From assembly GCF_020252395.1 (NCBI RefSeq), contig NZ_JADCDB010000030.1, positions 1 to 64,000 of the forward strand: a stretch of DNA of 64,000 nt. The letters run 5' to 3'. Below, piece by piece: positions 50,606 through 59,928 of the stretch. Numbering within the stretch: position 1 is the first letter of the stretch; each line of letters starts with the position of its first letter. This stretch comes from Aestuariivirga sp. Lineage in GTDB: Bacteria > Pseudomonadota > Alphaproteobacteria > Rhizobiales > Aestuariivirgaceae. A model generated the notes under the pieces. It worked only from the letters and a program-made list of their open reading frames with translations, did not search any database and was not told where the DNA came from. A program made the position numbers and the translations under genes.

Positions 50606-51565
50606 CTAATGACCAACCCGGGGTTGGCGATCCCTGTCGTGATCTTGCCGGAGTACGTAGAGAGGCCGCTCCTTAACCTGCGAGAATATCCGTCCCACAT
50701 AGAGGCCGACAATGCCCATGGTCATCAGGTTGATGCCACCCAGAAGGGAAAGGATCACGACGGTCGAAGCCCAGCCCTGCACGGTGGCGTCATGCAACAG
50801 CCAGTTGATGATCACGATGATGCCATAGGCGAGCGCTGCAAGAGAAACCGCGGTTCCGAACCAGAACGCCATGCGGAGCGGTGCGTCGGAAAAGCCAATG
50901 ATGCCGCTCAACGCAAGCCGGATCATCTTGATCAGCGGGTATTTCGTCTTTCCTGCATGGCGGCCTTGGCGAACATATTCTACGTAGGTTTGGCGGAAAC
51001 CCAGCCAGCTGATCATGCCGCGGACGAACCTGTCCTGCTCGCGCATGGACCGGAAGGATTCCACGACCTGACGGTCGAGCAGGCGGAAGTCGCCGACGTC
51101 CGGGTCAATTCCGACCGAGCTGAAACGGCGCAGAATGCGATAATAGATGTAGGCGGAAAGCCGCTTGAACAGCGTTTCGTTTTCCCGGCGGCTTCTCCTT
51201 CCCGAGACGATTTCCCAACCCTCTTTCCACTTGCCTATCATGGCAAGGACCACCTCCGGCGGATCCTGGAGATCCGCATCCATCACGATCACCGCGTCGC
51301 CCGATGCATGGTCCAGCCCAGCCGTTATGGCGATTTGGTGGCCGAAGTTGCGCGACATGCGCAACAGACGGTAGCGCGGGTCGTGCCGCGCCTTCTCCCG
51401 CAGCATGAATGCCGAGTCATCACGGCTGCCGTCATCGACAAGCAGGACCTCGACGCTGCCGTCAAGCTGGGCGATCAGCTTGTCAAGCCGGAGAATGAGC
51501 TCCGGAATCACTTCCGCCTCGTTGAAGATCGGAATGACGATACTGTAACGGATGTTGTCAGCCAT
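50606..51565 (-). CDS. GtrB/DPM1-type polyprenyl-phosphate glycosyltransferase
   Basis: A 319-aa GT2 enzyme with two C-terminal TM helices (about 225-250 and 262-288). YSIVIPIFNEAEVIPELI, VLLVDDGSRDDS and the catalytic VMDADLQDPPEV are classical, as is VGDFRLLDRQVV. It transfers a sugar from a nucleotide donor to undecaprenyl or dolichyl phosphate, which the GtrA-like protein could flip. Confidence 0.93.
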   Translation of the reverse strand: MADNIRYSIVIPIFNEAEVIPELILRLDKLIAQLDGSVEVLLVDDGSRDDSAFMLREKARHDPRYRLLRMSRNFGHQIAITAGLDHASGDAVIVMDADLQDPPEVVLAMIGKWKEGWEIVSGRRSRRENETLFKRLSAYIYYRILRRFSSVGIDPDVGDFRLLDRQVVESFRSMREQDRFVRGMISWLGFRQTYVEYVRQGRHAGKTKYPLIKMIRLALSGIIGFSDAPLRMAFWFGTAVSLAALAYGIIVIINWLLHDATVQGWASTVVILSLLGGINLMTMGIVGLYVGRIFSQVKERPLYVLRQDHDRDRQPRVGH

Positions 51566-51804
51566 TTTCCTTCCGTCACGCCCCTTTCCCGGAACGCGCC
51601 GCGATCAGCCTAAGCGGTTGCCGGTTCCATATTGGTTAAGGTTTCGGCTGCCGGATGCGCGCTGGAACTATGCCGTCGCCCAAGGCTTGCGGTTGCACGG
51701 GCGCGGCAGGCAGGCTTTAAGGATTGATAGGCGATCGTTACGGTTTTATAAGGCCGTCCGGCGAGTGACGGATGGCGGATCGGGGAATCTGGGCAGATGA
51801 TGCG
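51566..51804. promoter_or_regulatory. Divergent promoter region of the glycan locus
   Basis: A 239-bp region between the GtrB-like gene (minus) and rfbF (plus). It is less GC-rich than neighbouring DNA, with CGATCGTTACGGTTTTATAAGG upstream of rfbF containing a TTTATAA box that could be a -10-like element. GATGATGCGATGAAG contains in-frame ATG choices; the conserved MKAVILAGG start was used. Confidence 0.45.
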
Positions 51805-52572
51805 ATGAAGGCGGTGATCTTGGCGGGGGGCTACGGTACCCGCATCTCCGAAGAATCCACGCTCCGGCCGAAGCCCATGGTGGAGATCGGAGGCCGGCCC
51901 ATCCTGTGGCATGTCATGAAGATATATGCCGCTCACGGCATCACCGATTTCGTCATTTGCCTCGGCTACAAGGGATATGTCATCAAGGAGTTCTTCGCCA
52001 ATTACTACCTGCATGGCGCGGACGTAACGGTGGACACCAGTACAGGCTCCATGGAGTTCCACGAGGCGGTAACGGAACCCTGGCGGGTGACGTTGTCGGA
52101 AACCGGACTCGACACGATGACGGGCGGCCGGCTCCGAAGGGTGACGCGCTATCTGGGCGACGGTCCGTTCTGCATGACCTACGGCGATGGCGTGAGCAAT
52201 GTCGATATTGGCAAGCTCATCGCATTTCACAAGAACCACGGCAAGGCAGCCACGCTGACTGCCGTAAACCCGCCCGGACGTTTCGGGTCCCTCGACCTCA
52301 AGAGTTCGCGAGTGGAGCGTTTCACGGAGAAACCCCCCGGAGACGGCACATACATCAGTGGCGGCTTCTTTGTCCTCGAACGCCGCGCGCTGGATGCCAT
52401 CGAGGATGACCAGACTGTCTGGGAACGTGGCCCTCTCGAAAAGCTCACCGCGGCCGGAGAATTGATGGCCTATCGTCACGATGGTTTCTGGCAGCCTATG
52501 GATACGCTGCGCGACAAGCAGCATCTCGAAACCCTGTGGCAGTCGGGACAGGCGCCCTGGAAGATATGGTAG
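51805..52572 (+). CDS. rfbF: Glucose-1-phosphate cytidylyltransferase
   Basis: A 255-aa nucleotidyltransferase. [18 protein letters not shown] and [19 protein letters not shown] form the CTP/sugar-phosphate site; [10 protein letters not shown] near residue 128 holds a metal Asp; [24 protein letters not shown] and [13 protein letters not shown] are diagnostic of RfbF. It makes CDP-glucose, committing the locus to CDP-linked deoxysugars. The next gene overlaps by 7 bp. Confidence 0.95.
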   Translation: MKAVILAGGYGTRISEESTLRPKPMVEIGGRPILWHVMKIYAAHGITDFVICLGYKGYVIKEFFANYYLHGADVTVDTSTGSMEFHEAVTEPWRVTLSETGLDTMTGGRLRRVTRYLGDGPFCMTYGDGVSNVDIGKLIAFHKNHGKAATLTAVNPPGRFGSLDLKSSRVERFTEKPPGDGTYISGGFFVLERRALDAIEDDQTVWERGPLEKLTAAGELMAYRHDGFWQPMDTLRDKQHLETLWQSGQAPWKIW

Positions 52573-53648
52573 GCAGGCTTCCCGATGCGAATTTCTGGGA
52601 GGGCCGGCGCGTTCTGTTGACAGGACACACCGGCTTCAAGGGCGCGTGGCTCGCGCTGTGGCTGAAGCGCCTTGGCGCCGTGATCAGCGCTGTCGCGCTG
52701 CCGCCGCCTGCGGGACCGTCACTCGCCAACGCAGCGCGTGCCGATGAAGCCTGTTCAGGGATCATGCTCGACATTCGCGATGCCGCGGCGCTTGCTCATG
52801 CCGTGCGCGAGAGCAGGCCTTCCGTCGTGTTCCACCTCGCGGCGCAGGCGCTCGTACGCCAGTCACTGGCGGACCCGCGACAGACATTCGAAACCAATGT
52901 GAACGGAACGCTCAATCTTCTCGAGGGCGTGAGAAACGCGGAGGGCATCGACGCTGCGGTCTTCGTCACGAGCGACAAGGTCTATCTGAACGACGGACGC
53001 GAGCGGCCGTATCGTGAAGATGACGCGCTAGGCGGCAAGGATCCCTACTCAGCATCCAAGGCGGCCTGCGAGATTGTCATCAGGAGCTATGCGGAATGCT
53101 TCTTCCCCACCGGGCGGCCGGCAATTGCGACGGCAAGGGCGGGCAACGTGATCGGCGGCGGCGACTTCGCTGTCGACCGGATTGTGCCAGACTGCGTTCG
53201 TGCCGCGGCTGGCAATAGGTCCATCCTGCTGCGCCACCCCCGTTCGGTGCGGCCCTGGCAGCATGTGCTTGACTGCCTGTGCGGATATCTCCTCTTTGCG
53301 GAGACGCTTGTCAGCGCCCCGGCAGGCCTGCCGCGCGCGCTCAACTTCGGGCCCGGCGGCAGACGCGCAGTGACCGTGGAATCGATCGCAATTGCCATGC
53401 GGGACGCGCTCGGTTCGTCATCGCAGATCACCCATGCGGCGCAGCACGACGATCGCGAATCGGGCCTTCTCCTGCTTAACAGCGATCTTGCCCGCAGCAG
53501 CCTTGGCTGGCAGGACCGGCTTCCGGCCGATCTCGCCATTGCATGGACTGCCGGCTGGTACCGGCAGTGGTCCGAAGGCAAGGACATGCGGGCGCTGACT
53601 CTCGCGCAAATCGAGGGCTATGGCGCGATACGGGAGCATGCTGAATGA
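52566..53648 (+). CDS. rfbG: CDP-glucose 4,6-dehydratase
   Basis: A 360-aa extended [21 protein letters not shown] near residue 17 is the NAD site typical of Rfb[24 protein letters not shown] with the catalytic Thr/Asp/Lys, and [11 protein letters not shown] with the Tyr-x3-Lys pair follow. [17 protein letters not shown] is also specific. It makes CDP-4-keto-6-deoxyglucose. ATG 52566 is used; the longer track start lies inside rfbF. Confidence 0.95.
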   Translation: MVGRLPDANFWEGRRVLLTGHTGFKGAWLALWLKRLGAVISAVALPPPAGPSLANAARADEACSGIMLDIRDAAALAHAVRESRPSVVFHLAAQALVRQSLADPRQTFETNVNGTLNLLEGVRNAEGIDAAVFVTSDKVYLNDGRERPYREDDALGGKDPYSASKAACEIVIRSYAECFFPTGRPAIATARAGNVIGGGDFAVDRIVPDCVRAAAGNRSILLRHPRSVRPWQHVLDCLCGYLLFAETLVSAPAGLPRALNFGPGGRRAVTVESIAIAMRDALGSSSQITHAAQHDDRESGLLLLNSDLARSSLGWQDRLPADLAIAWTAGWYRQWSEGKDMRALTLAQIEGYGAIREHAE

Positions 53649-54877
53649 GCGTGCCCTGCCGCTATTGCCAATCGCCTCTGGCTCTCGAACTTATTGATCT
53701 CGGCCAGCAGCCGCTTGCCAACAGCTATCTCGAACCCAGCCCTGCTGCCATCGCAGCAGAACCGCGCTTTCCGCTGCGCATCATGATCTGTGAGGCCTGC
53801 TACCTCGTCCAGGTCGAGGAGAGCATTCCGGCTGAGACAATATTCGACGCGAACTATGCCTATTTCTCGTCCTATTCGTCCTCATGGGTTGCCCATGCCA
53901 AGCGATTCACCGATGAGGCGGCCCAACGCTTCGTGCTGGGGCCGGACTCAATGGTCATCGAGATCGCGTCAAACGACGGTTATTTGCTTCAGCACTTTGT
54001 CGCCCGGAACATTCCCTGCCTTGGCATAGAGCCCGCCGGAAATTGCGCGGAAGCCGCGCAGGCCCGTGGCGTTGAGACCATGGTGGCCTTCTTCAACCGC
54101 GATACGGCGCGGCACCTCGCCGGCACGGGAATCAGGGCTGATCTGATGATTGCCAACAATGTACTGGCCCACGTACCGGACATCAGCGGTTTCGTGGCGG
54201 GTTTTCCGCTGGTGTTGAAGCCGCAGGGTGTCGCCTGTTTCGAATTTCCCCACCTTCTAAGCATGATTTCCGGCTGCCAGTTCGACACGATCTATCACGA
54301 GCACTATTCCTATCTGTCGCTGACCATCGTGGACCGCATCCTGAAACAGAACGGAATGCGCATCTTCGATGTCGAGAAATTATCCACGCATGGCGGCAGC
54401 CTGCGCGTCTTTGTCTGCCTTCAAGGCGCAGACCACGATGAAACCGCGCGTGTGGCTGCGCTCCGGCAGGATGAAACGGCAGCCGCACTCGATCAGCCCC
54501 GCGGCTACCGTGATTTTGCGTCACGGGCACGGCTCATGCGCGATGACCTGCTGGACTATCTGGCCGCGATCCGGAAGCGCGGCGAGCACGTCGCTGCCTA
54601 TGGCGCGGCGGCCAAGGGAAACACCTTCCTGAACTATTGCGGCGTAGGGCCCGCCGATATCGGCTTCGCTGTCGACCGCAATCCCCGGAAGCAAGGAAAG
54701 CTGCTGCCGGGCTCCCACATTCCCGTCGCACCTCCGGATCTCTTGCGGACGGCGCGTCCAAAAGCCATTCTTATCCTGCCGTGGAACCTCGTCGGGGAAA
54801 TCGCTGCCGAACATGCCTATGTGCGCGAATGGGGTGGCCACTTCGTTGTTGCATCGCCGAAGCTGCGGCAGTTGTGA
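53645..54877 (+). CDS. NDP-sugar C-methyltransferase (TylCIII type)
   Basis: A 410-aa three-domain methyltransferase. The N-terminal zinc domain has CRYC (5-8) and CEAC near 48-51. The SAM domain begins VIEIASNDGYLLQHF near residue 99. The active-site HEHYSYLS near 215 and THGGSLRVFV are typical. The C-terminal domain has AYGAAAKGNTFLNYCG. Family members add a methyl at C3 of 4-keto-6-deoxy sugars; here the CDP-4-keto-6-deoxyhexose from RfbG is the likely substrate. ATGA overlap with rfbG. Confidence 0.9.
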   Translation: MSVPCRYCQSPLALELIDLGQQPLANSYLEPSPAAIAAEPRFPLRIMICEACYLVQVEESIPAETIFDANYAYFSSYSSSWVAHAKRFTDEAAQRFVLGPDSMVIEIASNDGYLLQHFVARNIPCLGIEPAGNCAEAAQARGVETMVAFFNRDTARHLAGTGIRADLMIANNVLAHVPDISGFVAGFPLVLKPQGVACFEFPHLLSMISGCQFDTIYHEHYSYLSLTIVDRILKQNGMRIFDVEKLSTHGGSLRVFVCLQGADHDETARVAALRQDETAAALDQPRGYRDFASRARLMRDDLLDYLAAIRKRGEHVAAYGAAAKGNTFLNYCGVGPADIGFAVDRNPRKQGKLLPGSHIPVAPPDLLRTARPKAILILPWNLVGEIAAEHAYVREWGGHFVVASPKLRQL

Positions 54878-54878
54878 C

Positions 54879-55433
54879 ATGAGGATATCCGCCGTGTCCA
54901 TCCCCGGCCTCGCTGTCGTGACGGCTGACACCGCAAAGGATGAGCGCGGCGCCTTTACGAGATTCTATTGTGGCGAGACCTTCGCAGCCGCCGGGCTTGG
55001 CTTCACGCCCATGCAGGTCAATCTGTCACGCAACCCGGCGCGGCACACATTGCGGGGCATGCATTATCAGGATCCGCCCAGGGCGGAAGCAAAGCTTGTG
55101 CATGTGACGCGCGGCGCCATCTATGACGTGGCGCTGGATCTGCGGCCAACCAGCGCCACATATTGCCGCTGGTTCGGCATCCGGCTTGATGCAACTTCAT
55201 CGGCCGGGATTTTCATTCCCGAAGGCTTCGCGCATGGCTACATCACGCTGGAACCCGATTCCGACGTGCTCTACCACATGGGACGCATCTTCGAGCCTGG
55301 CTTCGGCAAGGGTGTTCGCTGGAACGATCCCACCTTCGCGATCGACTGGCCTGCGCACCCGGCGGTCATCTCCGAACGCGATGCCCATTACCCTGACTAC
55401 GCCGGCCAAGACGGGCCGGAGACCGCGGATTGA
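54879..55433 (+). CDS. dTDP-4-dehydrorhamnose 3,5-epimerase-like protein
   Basis: A 184-aa RmlC-fold cupin. DERGAFTRFYCGETFAAAG, NLSRNPARHTLRGMHYQ (the catalytic His in RGMHYQ), AIYDVALDLRPTSATY and IPEGFAHGYITLE are conserved. It should epimerise the 4-keto sugar at C3 and/or C5, probably the C-methylated CDP intermediate. ATG 54879 starts 1 nt after the methyltransferase stop. Confidence 0.9.
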   Translation: MRISAVSIPGLAVVTADTAKDERGAFTRFYCGETFAAAGLGFTPMQVNLSRNPARHTLRGMHYQDPPRAEAKLVHVTRGAIYDVALDLRPTSATYCRWFGIRLDATSSAGIFIPEGFAHGYITLEPDSDVLYHMGRIFEPGFGKGVRWNDPTFAIDWPAHPAVISERDAHYPDYAGQDGPETAD

Positions 55434-55452
55434 TCCGCCGCCGGCCGGCCGG

Positions 55453-56223
55453 TCATCTTGTTCTCTTCAGGAAGCCGTCCGATGCCACCGTGATGAGAAG
55501 CTTGGTATCCATCAGCTTGTCGATTTCGAACTCATCATGATGCTTCAGATATTCCCGCACCGCCGTCTTGGGATTGTTGCCCTTGCCCCAGGGGCGGTCC
55601 GGGTAATGCCCTTCCGGCATGTCTTCGATCAATGTGTCGTACACGACACAGTAACTCCCAACGCTGGTGAGTGGGGCATATGCCTCGAGTTCTGCCAGCA
55701 CATGTTCATGCGTGTGGTTGGAATCGAGGAGCACCATGACCCGATTGAATGAACTTGCCCGGGCCCTGACGCTTTCGATCACCTTCCGGTCGGCCGAAGA
55801 CCCCTGGATCATGTCGATGCGGTGGCGCAGCGGATGAGCCTCGACGGCCGCGCGATTGTGGGATCGTATGTCTATGTCGACTCCAAGCACGCGCCGCCGT
55901 GGCTTACTCGGGTCAAGTGGTTTTCCGCTCTCGACGGCTTCGGCATACTCAATCAGTGCAAGGATCGATGCACTGAGGATGAGCGAACCCCCATGCGCAA
56001 TGCCAGTTTCGATGATGAGGTCAGGCTTCACCTGCCAGATCAGCTCCTGTGTTGCGACGATATCCTGCGGATACTGGATGATCGGGCGGCCCAACCAGAA
56101 AAAATTGTAGGGGTAAAGCGCAGCGGAACTGGCGCGCAGGAAAGCGCCAGCCTCGGCAACGAGCGTGTCGTCCGCCCACCACCGGGTGACCCGCTCAGCG
56201 ACCTCTTTTTCATGCTGTGTCAA
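55453..56223 (-). CDS. Cephalosporin-hydroxylase/rhamnosyl O-methyltransferase family protein
   Basis: A 256-aa CmcI-family methyltransferase. LGRPIIQYPQDIVATQELIW is the family signature, PDLIIETGIAHGGSLILSAS forms the SAM-binding region and VLLDSNHTHEHVLAELEAY the metal/active-site strand. Such proteins O-methylate sugars of cell-surface glycans. Its ATG overlaps the stop of the epimerase gene upstream. An O-methylated end sugar is plausible. Confidence 0.85.
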   Translation of the reverse strand: MTQHEKEVAERVTRWWADDTLVAEAGAFLRASSAALYPYNFFWLGRPIIQYPQDIVATQELIWQVKPDLIIETGIAHGGSLILSASILALIEYAEAVESGKPLDPSKPRRRVLGVDIDIRSHNRAAVEAHPLRHRIDMIQGSSADRKVIESVRARASSFNRVMVLLDSNHTHEHVLAELEAYAPLTSVGSYCVVYDTLIEDMPEGHYPDRPWGKGNNPKTAVREYLKHHDEFEIDKLMDTKLLITVASDGFLKRTR

Positions 56224-57116
56224 GGCAGATTTCCTTCAGTTGAACGAATCGTGGTGAGATTCCTGCCCGCACCGTCAGGCATGGAAAGCAAGCGCCTGAT
56301 CTTGGTGGCGTCACCCCAGAAGGCAAGGGGCTCAAGGTCGGAATAGGAAAAATGCCCAAGGTTGAGCTCCATGCGCACACCACGTTCCCGGATCCAGCCT
56401 TCAACCAGACTGCGGACCGAAACGGGCTTGCCTGAACAAACATTGACGGGTCCAGGATCGCCATGTCCCAGGGCAAGCCGGGCAATCATGTCGCCCATGA
56501 CGGGTGCTGGAAGATAGTCGCGCAACTGGTCGCCGGGCGACATGTTGAACAGAGCCTCGCCGCGGGATGCCGCGCGCAGGAACTGCCCGAACAGGGACGT
56601 CTCCGGCTGACCATCGCCAAATGTATAGAAGAGCCGGGCCCACACCAAGGAAAAGGAAAGGTTCCGCTTCAGGAATTCTATCTCGCGACGAAGTGCATCC
56701 TTGGCAAACCCATATGGATTGGAGGGGCGGGTGGGGTCCGTCTCCGCCAGCGCTCCCGGCTGCATGCCGTATTCGAAACAGGTGCCCGTCACCAAAAGCC
56801 GCCCGAGGCCGCCCATCAAGAGGTATTTCAGAAAGAGATATTGCCGCGGAAGTTCAACCTCAAAATGGTGTGCGGAATTGTAGTTGGGCAGTCCGTGCCA
56901 CGCCATGTGCAAGACACAGTCTGGCCGCCCCAGCAGATCAAAGGCATCGCTCCGCGGTTCCGCCATGTCGAGGTGAGCCATGGAGCATCCCTCCAGCCAT
57001 GGCTTGGGGTTGCTTGCGGTTCGCATCATGGCGGTAACGCGCGCACCCCTTGACAGCAAGGCAGGAACGACGTGCCTACCCAGAAAGCCCGTAGCACCCG
57101 TCACCGCGATGTGCAT
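56220..57116 (-). CDS. NAD-dependent epimerase/4-ketoreductase
   Basis: A 298-aa extended SDR starting at ATG 57116. GATGFLGRHV is the cofactor motif; LVTGTCFEYG replaces the usual TSS-x-VYG strand, and NPYGFAKDALRRE holds the Tyr-x3-Lys pair. RDYLPAPVMGDMIARLA and VNVCSGKPVSVRSL are typical of RfbJ/CDP-abequose-type reductases. It may reduce the 4-keto group as the last step to the activated sugar. Confidence 0.87.
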   Translation of the reverse strand: MHIAVTGATGFLGRHVVPALLSRGARVTAMMRTASNPKPWLEGCSMAHLDMAEPRSDAFDLLGRPDCVLHMAWHGLPNYNSAHHFEVELPRQYLFLKYLLMGGLGRLLVTGTCFEYGMQPGALAETDPTRPSNPYGFAKDALRREIEFLKRNLSFSLVWARLFYTFGDGQPETSLFGQFLRAASRGEALFNMSPGDQLRDYLPAPVMGDMIARLALGHGDPGPVNVCSGKPVSVRSLVEGWIRERGVRMELNLGHFSYSDLEPLAFWGDATKIRRLLSMPDGAGRNLTTIRSTEGNLP

Positions 57117-57305
57117 TTTTCTGCCTCCTTGGCCCAACCGCCGTACACTGAAGATCAACCGTCATGTTGCCAGGTTACTGGGTCTTCGTGACTGACGAAC
57201 GCGCAAGCTGCCAGAATCACTGCGGCAGGTAAAGCGCAGCCAGACCTCCACGTGAACGGGATGAAGGGCCGGAAGCCGGCGCCATGAAACAGCATTGATG
57301 CGGTG

Positions 57306-58181
57306 CTAGCTTGCCCGCTGGGCAGCGGCCAGTTCTGCGGCCTCGATTTCGGCCCAGTCACCGGCAGGCATGACCCTGGCTGCCTCGGCCACGTCCCGTG
57401 TCCATACGAACAGGCAGAGGAAAGGCACGGCCCCCACCTTCGTCAGATGCGGCTGCAGGGATGGGTTCCACACCGGCTCGCCTGCGGGCTTGACGATGAG
57501 CGGGCGTTCCGGCGCGAAACGCCAGCCGTGGGGCCCCGTGAGTGGCGCGTAGAGTTCCGGCGCGCGGTGGCAATGATCGCGGTAGAGCACATGCGGCGCG
57601 ATGAGGAACAGGCCCAGTTCGAAATCCGCCGCTGGGAAGGGCGCATCACCGCCGGCGATCGCCGCAAAGGCATGGCCTTCGGCGAAGCTCTCGCCGATCT
57701 CGTGGCGAGGGTAACGGTCATAGCTGATCCAGGCGAGATGGGGTGCGGCCGCCGCAATCGCGTCCGCGAGATGCGGGGCATGTTCTGCTGCGTGGCGAAG
57801 GGCCGTCTCCAGCCAGCGCTCGACGACCGGGTGCTGCTTTGCCGGACTGTGGCCCGCCTCAGGCCCGCAGCGCGCCAGACCGCGGCGCACGTCCTCATGG
57901 CCGGGGTGGGTGAGATCCGCGAGGTAGTCGCCCGCGGCCGCAAGCAGCCGCCGCAGGACGCTGGCCGCCGAACCGGGCAGAGGCAGCACCGGTGGCAGCC
58001 CGCGTTCCTGCAGCAGTGTGGCGGGGTCGCGCGCGTCGAAGGGCGAGGCCTCGCGATAGAGATCGAGCTGCGCCTCGCTCAGCACGCCCTGGCGGAACAG
58101 TTCCATCGCCGCGCCATAGCGCACGCGGCCCGAACCCGGGATGCCAAGAGGCGTGTGCAGCAGCTGCAGCGTTTCATCCAT
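57306..58181 (-). CDS. DMSP-lyase-like cupin protein
   Basis: A 291-aa protein. The C-terminal cupin has His203 and His205 in YRDHCHRAPELY, Glu209, Tyr211 and a further His245 in NPSLQPHLTKVG, the ligand set (two His, Glu/Tyr, His) of DddL/DddQ/DddW-type dimethylsulfoniopropionate lyases. The N-terminal 150 residues are helical. Family members cleave DMSP to DMS and acrylate, but many relatives are uncharacterised. It overlaps the permease gene by 8 bp and closes the Rieske/Pot-type operon. Confidence 0.72.
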   Translation of the reverse strand: MDETLQLLHTPLGIPGSGRVRYGAAMELFRQGVLSEAQLDLYREASPFDARDPATLLQERGLPPVLPLPGSAASVLRRLLAAAGDYLADLTHPGHEDVRRGLARCGPEAGHSPAKQHPVVERWLETALRHAAEHAPHLADAIAAAAPHLAWISYDRYPRHEIGESFAEGHAFAAIAGGDAPFPAADFELGLFLIAPHVLYRDHCHRAPELYAPLTGPHGWRFAPERPLIVKPAGEPVWNPSLQPHLTKVGAVPFLCLFVWTRDVAEAARVMPAGDWAEIEAAELAAAQRAS

Positions 58182-59013
58182 TGGCGCGGAATGCCATTTG
58201 CTCGTCCAACTGGCGGCGGCGCCCGGCGCGGTTCATGGCAATGCCGGCAACCGCCACGCCGATCGCCACGACGCTCACCATCAGGGTTGCCAGGGCATTG
58301 ATGTCGGGCGTTACGCCAAGCTTCACCTTGGACCAGATGAGCAGCGGCAGCGTGGTGCTGCCAGGCCCCGTGGTGAAGGAGGTGATGACCACATCGTCGA
58401 GCGAGATGGTGAAGGCCAGCAGCCAGCCGGACATGATGGCGGGCGAGATCACCGGAATGGTCACGTCGCGCATCACCTGCCAGGGCCGCGATCCCAGGTC
58501 CATCGCCGCTTCCTCGATCGACCGGTCCGACTGCAGCATGCGGGCCTGCACGATGGTGGTGACGAAAACCATGGAGAAGGTGATGTGGGCGAGCGTCACC
58601 GTGGTGAAGCCGCGCTCGCCCGGCCAGCCGATCCAATCCGCCATCAGGATGAAGAACATCAGCGACGAGATGCCGGTGATCACCTCCGGCATGATCAGGG
58701 GCGCGGTGACGAGGCCGGAGAACAGCAGCCGGCCGCGGAAACTCGGGAATCGCGCAAGTGCGATCCCCGCCATGGCGCCGAGGATGGTGGCGATGGTGGC
58801 GGAGACCAGCGCGATCTCCAGCGACAGAACCAGCGCATCGAGCACCTGCTTGTTGGAAAACAGAGCGAAATACCACTTGGTCGAGAATCCGCCCCATACG
58901 CTGGCGAGCCGCGAGGCGTTGAAGGAGTAGACGATCATCGACAGGATGGGGATGTAGAAAAAAGCGAAGCCGAAGGCCAGCATCGAGACCAGGAAACTGT
59001 GACGGCGCTTCAC
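58174..59013 (-). CDS. Spermidine/putrescine-type ABC transporter permease, PotC-like
   Basis: A 279-aa permease of the BPD_transp_1 family with six TM helices. FFYIPILSMIVYSFNASRL opens it, and the EAA loop EEAAMDLGSRPWQVMRDVTIPVI contacts the ATPase. FTISLDDVVITSFTTGPGSTTLPLLIW is the PotC-typical segment. It overlaps both neighbours and pairs with the PotB-like permease. Confidence 0.93.
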   Translation of the reverse strand: MKRRHSFLVSMLAFGFAFFYIPILSMIVYSFNASRLASVWGGFSTKWYFALFSNKQVLDALVLSLEIALVSATIATILGAMAGIALARFPSFRGRLLFSGLVTAPLIMPEVITGISSLMFFILMADWIGWPGERGFTTVTLAHITFSMVFVTTIVQARMLQSDRSIEEAAMDLGSRPWQVMRDVTIPVISPAIMSGWLLAFTISLDDVVITSFTTGPGSTTLPLLIWSKVKLGVTPDINALATLMVSVVAIGVAVAGIAMNRAGRRRQLDEQMAFRANG

Positions 59014-59927
59014 TTTGAACCCTCCGCCTTGGCCTGGAAATGGCCATAGATCACGGCAGGCCCCACCATGAGCACCAGCAGCACCACGGCAATGGCCGAC
59101 GCCATGGGCCAGTCGCGCGCCGCGGAGAACTGGTCGGAGATCACCCGCCCGATCATCGGGCTTGCGGCGTCGCCCACCAGTGTCGGGATCACGAGTTCGC
59201 CGGCGGCCGGGATGAAGACCAGCATGCCGCCCGCCACGATGCCGGGAATGCTCTGCGGCAGCGTCACATCGAGGAACACCTGCCAGGGCCTGGAACCGAG
59301 ATCGAGGGCCGCCTCGTCAAGCGCCGGGTCGAGGCGCTCGAGGCTGGCATAGAGCGGCAGGATCATGAAGGGCAGGTAGGTATAAACCATCACCAGCACG
59401 ACGGCGAAGTTCGAGTGCATCATCGGCATGAAGTCGACGGCCCAGCCTTGCGGCACGATGGCGTTCCAGATCTTGGTGAGCCCCACGTTGAACCAGCTCG
59501 AGCGGCCCATCAGCCCCATCCAGGCATAGACGCGCAGCAGGAAGGAGGTCCAGAAGGGCAGGATCACCAGCATGAGCAGGATGTTGCGCCAGCTCTTCGA
59601 CACGCGGGTGAGGCCCAGCGCCATGGGATAGCCGATGAGCAGGCACAGGGCCGTCGCGATGCCGGCACTCACCAGCGAGGTGATGAAGGCGCGGAAATAG
59701 AGTGTGTCCGTAACCGCGCGCGCATAGCCCTGGAGATTGACCAGCGGATAATCGCCGCCGAACGAGATGGGCGGCGCTGTCGCCGTCTTGGTGGCGACAC
59801 TCATCGCGATGACGATGAGGAAGGGCAGGAGGAAGAAGAACAGCAGCCAGACATAGGGCACGCCGATCAGCAGGTTGGACCAGCCTTTGCGGTCGAACCA
59901 GCGCTGCAGGCCCTTGCGATCCATCAT
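59010..59927 (-). CDS. Spermidine/putrescine-type ABC transporter permease, PotB-like
   Basis: A 305-aa permease starting at ATG 59927, next to the ATPase stop; the longer track ORF runs back through potA. WLLFFFLLPFLIVIAMSVATK begins TM1, MVYTYLPFMILPLYASLE is family-typical, and the EAA loop DEAALDLGSRPWQVFLDVTLPQ is intact. The pore partner is the PotC-like gene downstream. Confidence 0.93.
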   Translation of the reverse strand: MMDRKGLQRWFDRKGWSNLLIGVPYVWLLFFFLLPFLIVIAMSVATKTATAPPISFGGDYPLVNLQGYARAVTDTLYFRAFITSLVSAGIATALCLLIGYPMALGLTRVSKSWRNILLMLVILPFWTSFLLRVYAWMGLMGRSSWFNVGLTKIWNAIVPQGWAVDFMPMMHSNFAVVLVMVYTYLPFMILPLYASLERLDPALDEAALDLGSRPWQVFLDVTLPQSIPGIVAGGMLVFIPAAGELVIPTLVGDAASPMIGRVISDQFSAARDWPMASAIAVVLLVLMVGPAVIYGHFQAKAEGSK

Positions 59928-59928
59928 C

